A stretch of DNA of 64,000 nucleotides from Callaeas wilsoni (lineage: Eukaryota > Chordata > Aves > Passeriformes > Callaeidae): contig VWPU01011634.1 in the NCBI GenBank assembly GCA_013398955.1, forward strand, positions 62,001-126,000. The letters are read 5' to 3'. This document shows positions 60,130-64,000 of the stretch, one piece after another (position 1 is the first letter of the stretch; each line of letters opens with the position of its first letter). A program made the translations under genes and the position numbers. Below the pieces are notes generated by a model. That model was not told where the DNA came from. It saw nothing but the letters and a program-made list of their open reading frames with translations, and searched no databases.

Positions 60130-62100
60130 AAGAGGAAAAGTCTTTGAAGAGTTTTGAGTGTAGAAATTTCTCCCCTGTAAAGAGGCTCAGTCAGTTTCTA
60201 GGCAACATAGCTCTTCTAAATCCCTTTCATGCTCTTTATAGTATCCCATCCAGTGACCCAGCTAGAAGAGACTGGTTAGAGCAGCCACAGGCAGCACAAT
60301 CATTTCTGCCTGTCAGGCTTCTTTGTTATTCAATGTTTTTGCAGGATGTCTGCTGTATAACCTAACAAGCCCCCATAGGAGACAATATCTTAGCCGATTC
60401 CCCTGGCAGCCAATCACTTTGCTACCACGGCAGAAAGAGACTTACTGGCAACCGGCTGCCTCTCTTCTTTCACACCACTGCTTGCACTGGCGTGCGCACA
60501 CGCAAACCCTGGCAGAGACCAGACACCCTGAGCTTCTCTTTGAACCTCTTCCTTCAGTGCCTGATGCTGGTTTACTCTCATTACTACGGGATTCAGCTGG
60601 TAGCACTGTCTGGTGATAGCTGTAGGTAGGGTGCCTAATAGACAAAGATAAAGAAAGAAATTGTACTTTAATTAATTTCTTATTGCAATTCGCCAGGCCT
60701 TCTGACACCTGTGAAATTGCTTTGGTCACTATAATGGCTTTTCAGAAATGGTGTTATTTTGTAAACACAATCTGTTGCACAACTGAAAATTTGATTTATG
60801 GCATGCAGTAATCCTACCTAATAGCCTTACTAGTATATTTTACACCCTTGACAAGCAATTATATGTTTATGAAAACACTTGTTGCTTATAATTATAATCC
60901 TGCTAATTTCCTCATTCCCAAAAGCAACATTGCTGTTTGCTAATGAACTGCAGATTAATTCACTCTGAATTAGTCTCTACCCCCAGTCTGCCCCCCTCAC
61001 ATACTAGATGGCACTAATTATGCTTTGGGGATCAGGAAAGGATTTGTTGTTTGAGAGTAGATACAAATGGCCTGTTCTATTACTTAAGACTTTGGTTTAC
61101 TTTAACATGAATTCATTTATTTGACAATGTTCTGAATTTGAGCTGAGAGATAATGCATTATTAAAGAAATAGAGGCAAATGATACAGATCAATACAAATA
61201 AATTGAACAGATAATACAGTAAAAGCAGCTCAAGGTGTTCCTGTTTTCTCTGGGGCATCTAATGATATGAAGCTGGTAAACTGAAACAAGCTTGAGGGTC
61301 TGAGTTCAGTCCATAATGGTTTAATGGCCACAGCATTTAAGTACCAAACACAACATAACACATTTTCTCACGACACTAATTTTGTACTTGCTAATTTCAT
61401 TCACCTCTGCAATCTTTAAAATTGAATTATGTTAACAACAGTGATCCTCCTTTTGCTTTGCACTTAGCCCCCCTGCTTTTCCTTCTCATCTAAATCTGTG
61501 TAATATCTGACCTAATTATAAGTGGCTAGGATTCACTACCTAAATTACACAAACAACTCTCAGAATTCGTGATTTAAAACACCAGATTATTGCTTCCAAA
61601 CTTTGTATCAGCTGCCAACCTCACACTATAATCCTTGATTCATGCTGCATGAAACCTTTCATTCTATGCCAGCAGCTTCTTGCTAAGCTATTCCTTCCCT
61701 CCCTTTCTTTCCTTGGCAGATGATGTGTTAAAAAATGTACTAAGTGGAATATGTGCGAGCTGCGGGTGTAGCAAATGGGGCAAGCAGAGACTCAGAGGAT
61801 GAGACAGGATGAAGTTCTTCAGCCTCTGTGGTGTTACTTTTCAATAACATAATGAAAGTAATGTACATTCTGCTTTTATGAAAGCATTAGGTACATTGAC
61901 ACCCTCTGCTCCCATCTGATACTGATTGTTTTTTAAATCAGACATGTTTTTTTTGTTGTTTAGTTCCATTAGTTAATGAAAGATGGACTAAATGTGTGTT
62001 TAAAATACCCAAATACTTAAATTGTGAGCTTATTGTAACCCTGAGAGAATGCACATTTATTCTAGTAAATGAAAATAATTAAATAAAAACATTTGTCTTA
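60130..62100. promoter_or_regulatory. Candidate cluster of conserved non-coding elements
   Basis: This 2-kb stretch has the texture of a vertebrate developmental enhancer cluster: no recognised repeat, mixed composition, and many transcription-factor-like words. Examples are TAATTAAT near 60669, the E-box CACCTG at 60706-60711, TGTAAACA at 60760-60767 (forkhead-like), and the near-palindrome GATTAATTC/GAATTAGTC at 60953-60975. The part 60360-60560 is the least AT-rich. Frames of 73-97 codons on both strands at 60144-60729 show no domain. The assignment rests on appearance only. Confidence 0.35.
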
Positions 62101-63648
62101 GTGATTCCTAATTCTGGTTCTTCCATGGTAAACTTAAAATTCAAGTTACAGCACGACTGGGGTTTTCTCTTGAGTGATTACTAGACTAGGACTTCAAGAA
62201 TTTGGCCCATAAGAGACAGATTTTCAAAACAATTCAGTTTTTACTTACAGGCCAAATGAAGAGGCCACGTTTTCAAGTGCTCGCTATGCAGTGGAATGAT
62301 AAGTACTGAGTTCTACCAAAAATGAAGCTGCAACACAGAGGCTCCAAATAGTGTATTGAGAATAAGGGGGCAGAAGATTGTTCATTAGTGTCTTTGTTAT
62401 AAATCAGGCATCAGGTGTTACTTTTCATGGTGTAGCTATTTGTACATCATGAAATTGAACGAGTTGATGATATTCACATTAGCCAAGAAAGAAAAAAAGA
62501 AAAAATAGTTCTTACTATTCATATATTTTAAAGCTCAAGCACATGATAGCCATAACCTTTCTTTTAGATTTTTTTTAACCTTAAATTAATAAAATTTTTG
62601 AATTTGAAGTTTGTTTGGAATATCATAAAATTTAATTAATGTTTTCTGAAATAATTTTGTTGCATTTTTGTGCTCTACCTCTGAAATTATTCAGATAGTA
62701 CTTGTTAATATATTTTAATGGGAAACAAAATAATTTATTATATGCTAGTCTGAAATTTCATCCATCCTGACAGATTTAGTTTCTTTGGACCTATGCTTTT
62801 TACTTGAAATTACTTCTTATGTCGAAACAAAGGATTATCACAGGCACAAGGTATATTGACACATGTCTGAGTTTAAACAAAAATAGCTGCACAATGCTAC
62901 TCATTAACAGTGAGATACTTTGTGAAAAAAATCTATAAACATCATTAAACATTCAAAACATTCTGGGAAGTTATCATTCTTGTGAAATTTTGAAGCATTT
63001 TGAAATTCACATAAAATATTTTTAAAAAAATCATCAATTAAATTGAATCTTAAATAAGCCAAGGTCCAATCAAATGGAAAATATAACATAACGTATGGGT
63101 AAAGCCAGAAGAAAAATCTGAATTAACTATTTTATGTACATTGGAGACATACCAAAACCTATAAATATTTGTGTCTATGCCCTTAAGCATAATTCCATAA
63201 CTGTACTTCTGAGGAGTGAGATGTATATTTTTACTTTCTAAAAACTTGTACTAGAAAAAATAATTTTTAAAGTTCTCCATTATGGTGTGTACTAGGGAAT
63301 GCCAAAGTGATGGAAAAAGGGGTCCTAAACTAATAACACAAATTCATGGAAATATCCGGAATACATAGTCACAGTGATGGTGGTTAGTTTTGTTGCTTTG
63401 TTGTTGTAGTAGCATTTGGAATTCTTTTAATTTTTTTCTTTTACTTCTGAAATCATAGAAAAAATAAACAAAAATTTGGGTCTTTGTAGGACACTTATCT
63501 TTCTCTGTAAACACTGATAGAAATGCTACTGCATCTGGGAAAAATGTGTGAGGTATCTTGTATGTAACCTAAGCTATCGTTGCAGCATATGCTTCTGACA
63601 GGTTTGCTTTATCCTCAGTGAGTTTCTTTTAAGTAGTTTTGCCTGCAG
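62101..63648. other. Unique AT-rich stretch, nothing recognised
   Basis: No gene, repeat family or clear regulatory structure was identified. Confidence 0.55.
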
Positions 63649-63713
63649 TGAGTGTAACCACCCTCACCGTGCAGGAGGTGAAGATTTTACTATGTGCCTG
63701 AAATCTGAAAGAG
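63649..63713 (+). other. Candidate small exon with AG/GT borders, weak
   Basis: A 65-bp block follows gttttgcctgcag and is followed by the strong donor gtgagt at 63714. One frame is open throughout (ECNHPHRAGG followed by EDFTMCLKSER), and that frame also stays open for about 60 codons beyond the donor. I do not recognise the peptide. A second acceptor-like trimer at 63672-63674 would give a shorter exon. Confidence 0.17.
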
Positions 63714-63973
63714 GTGAGTCATCACCCTTTGCAGGTTTTTACAGCGTAGTTGCTCGGTGGCAAGTCTATGGAAAAAGCACAAAGAACAGCGTTGAAGTGT
63801 TACAGATTTTCTGGATTTACATACAAGAAAACAAAGGGAAAAAATTTCAAGTTACTGCCAGTTATTTGAAGGGGAAATTTCAGGAGAAACTCTGATGAAT
63901 CAGTTAGTAAATTCATAGAATTCTCTCAATCCTTGGAGGATGCTGTAACACTGATTATATAAATGTCTGAAAT

Positions 63974-64000
63974 TTTGATAGAAATATTTTTCTTTCCCAG
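63974..64000 (+). other. Acceptor-like pyrimidine tract ending in CAG at the window edge
   Basis: The last bases read tatttttctttcccag, a good match to a splice acceptor. What follows lies outside the window, so an exon cannot be judged. Confidence 0.25.

Noticed and set aside
60144..60729. Frames of 73, 97 and 95 codons on both strands
   Set aside because: They overlap on opposite strands and show no domain or consistent coding pattern; a conserved non-coding element explains the region better.

Overview
This window looks like nuclear DNA from a bird, most likely a songbird (passerine). It is AT-rich and repeat-poor. Its recognisable mobile DNA is almost all CR1 LINE fragments, most cut off at the 5' end. 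Some have the octamer-like (ATTCTGTG)n 3' end typical of avian CR1. Added to these are two LTRs and one SINE with a tRNA-Ile-like head and a CR1-like tail, the layout known for TguSINE1 of songbirds. The passerine call rests on recalled family consensus sequences, not on a database search.

I could not identify any protein-coding gene, rRNA, functional tRNA or CRISPR array. The open reading frames are short (almost all under about 110 codons) and scattered on both strands. The longest lie in CR1 or LTR sequence or run across an assembly gap. The window is best read as intergenic or intronic DNA. A few short stretches resemble exons, promoters or conserved regulatory elements, and I report them only as candidates.

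Layout. 1-4 kb: a CR1 copy that still shows the reverse transcriptase FADD box, a short AAAT microsatellite, then an old minus-strand endogenous retroviral LTR split by a younger solo LTR with a perfect 6-bp target duplication (and a 33-N gap). 4.6 kb: a 57-bp unit repeated exactly three times. 4.7-22.4 kb: mostly unique DNA with two small CR1 pieces, a perfect hairpin, a GC-richer island with an octamer and a TATA box, and a G-quadruplex motif. 22.4-23.8 kb: an ancient L3-type CR1 interrupted by the SINE. 24.9-25.6 kb: two CR1 pieces in opposite orientation. 33.4, 44.6, 51.5 and 56.4 kb: further CR1 fragments. The intervals between are unique DNA. The segments 40.85-42.15 kb and 60.1-62.1 kb read like clusters of conserved non-coding sequence.

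No gene system could be reconstructed. The clearest readable story is the layered insertion history: ancient L3/CR1, then the SINE; older LTR, then the younger solo LTR.
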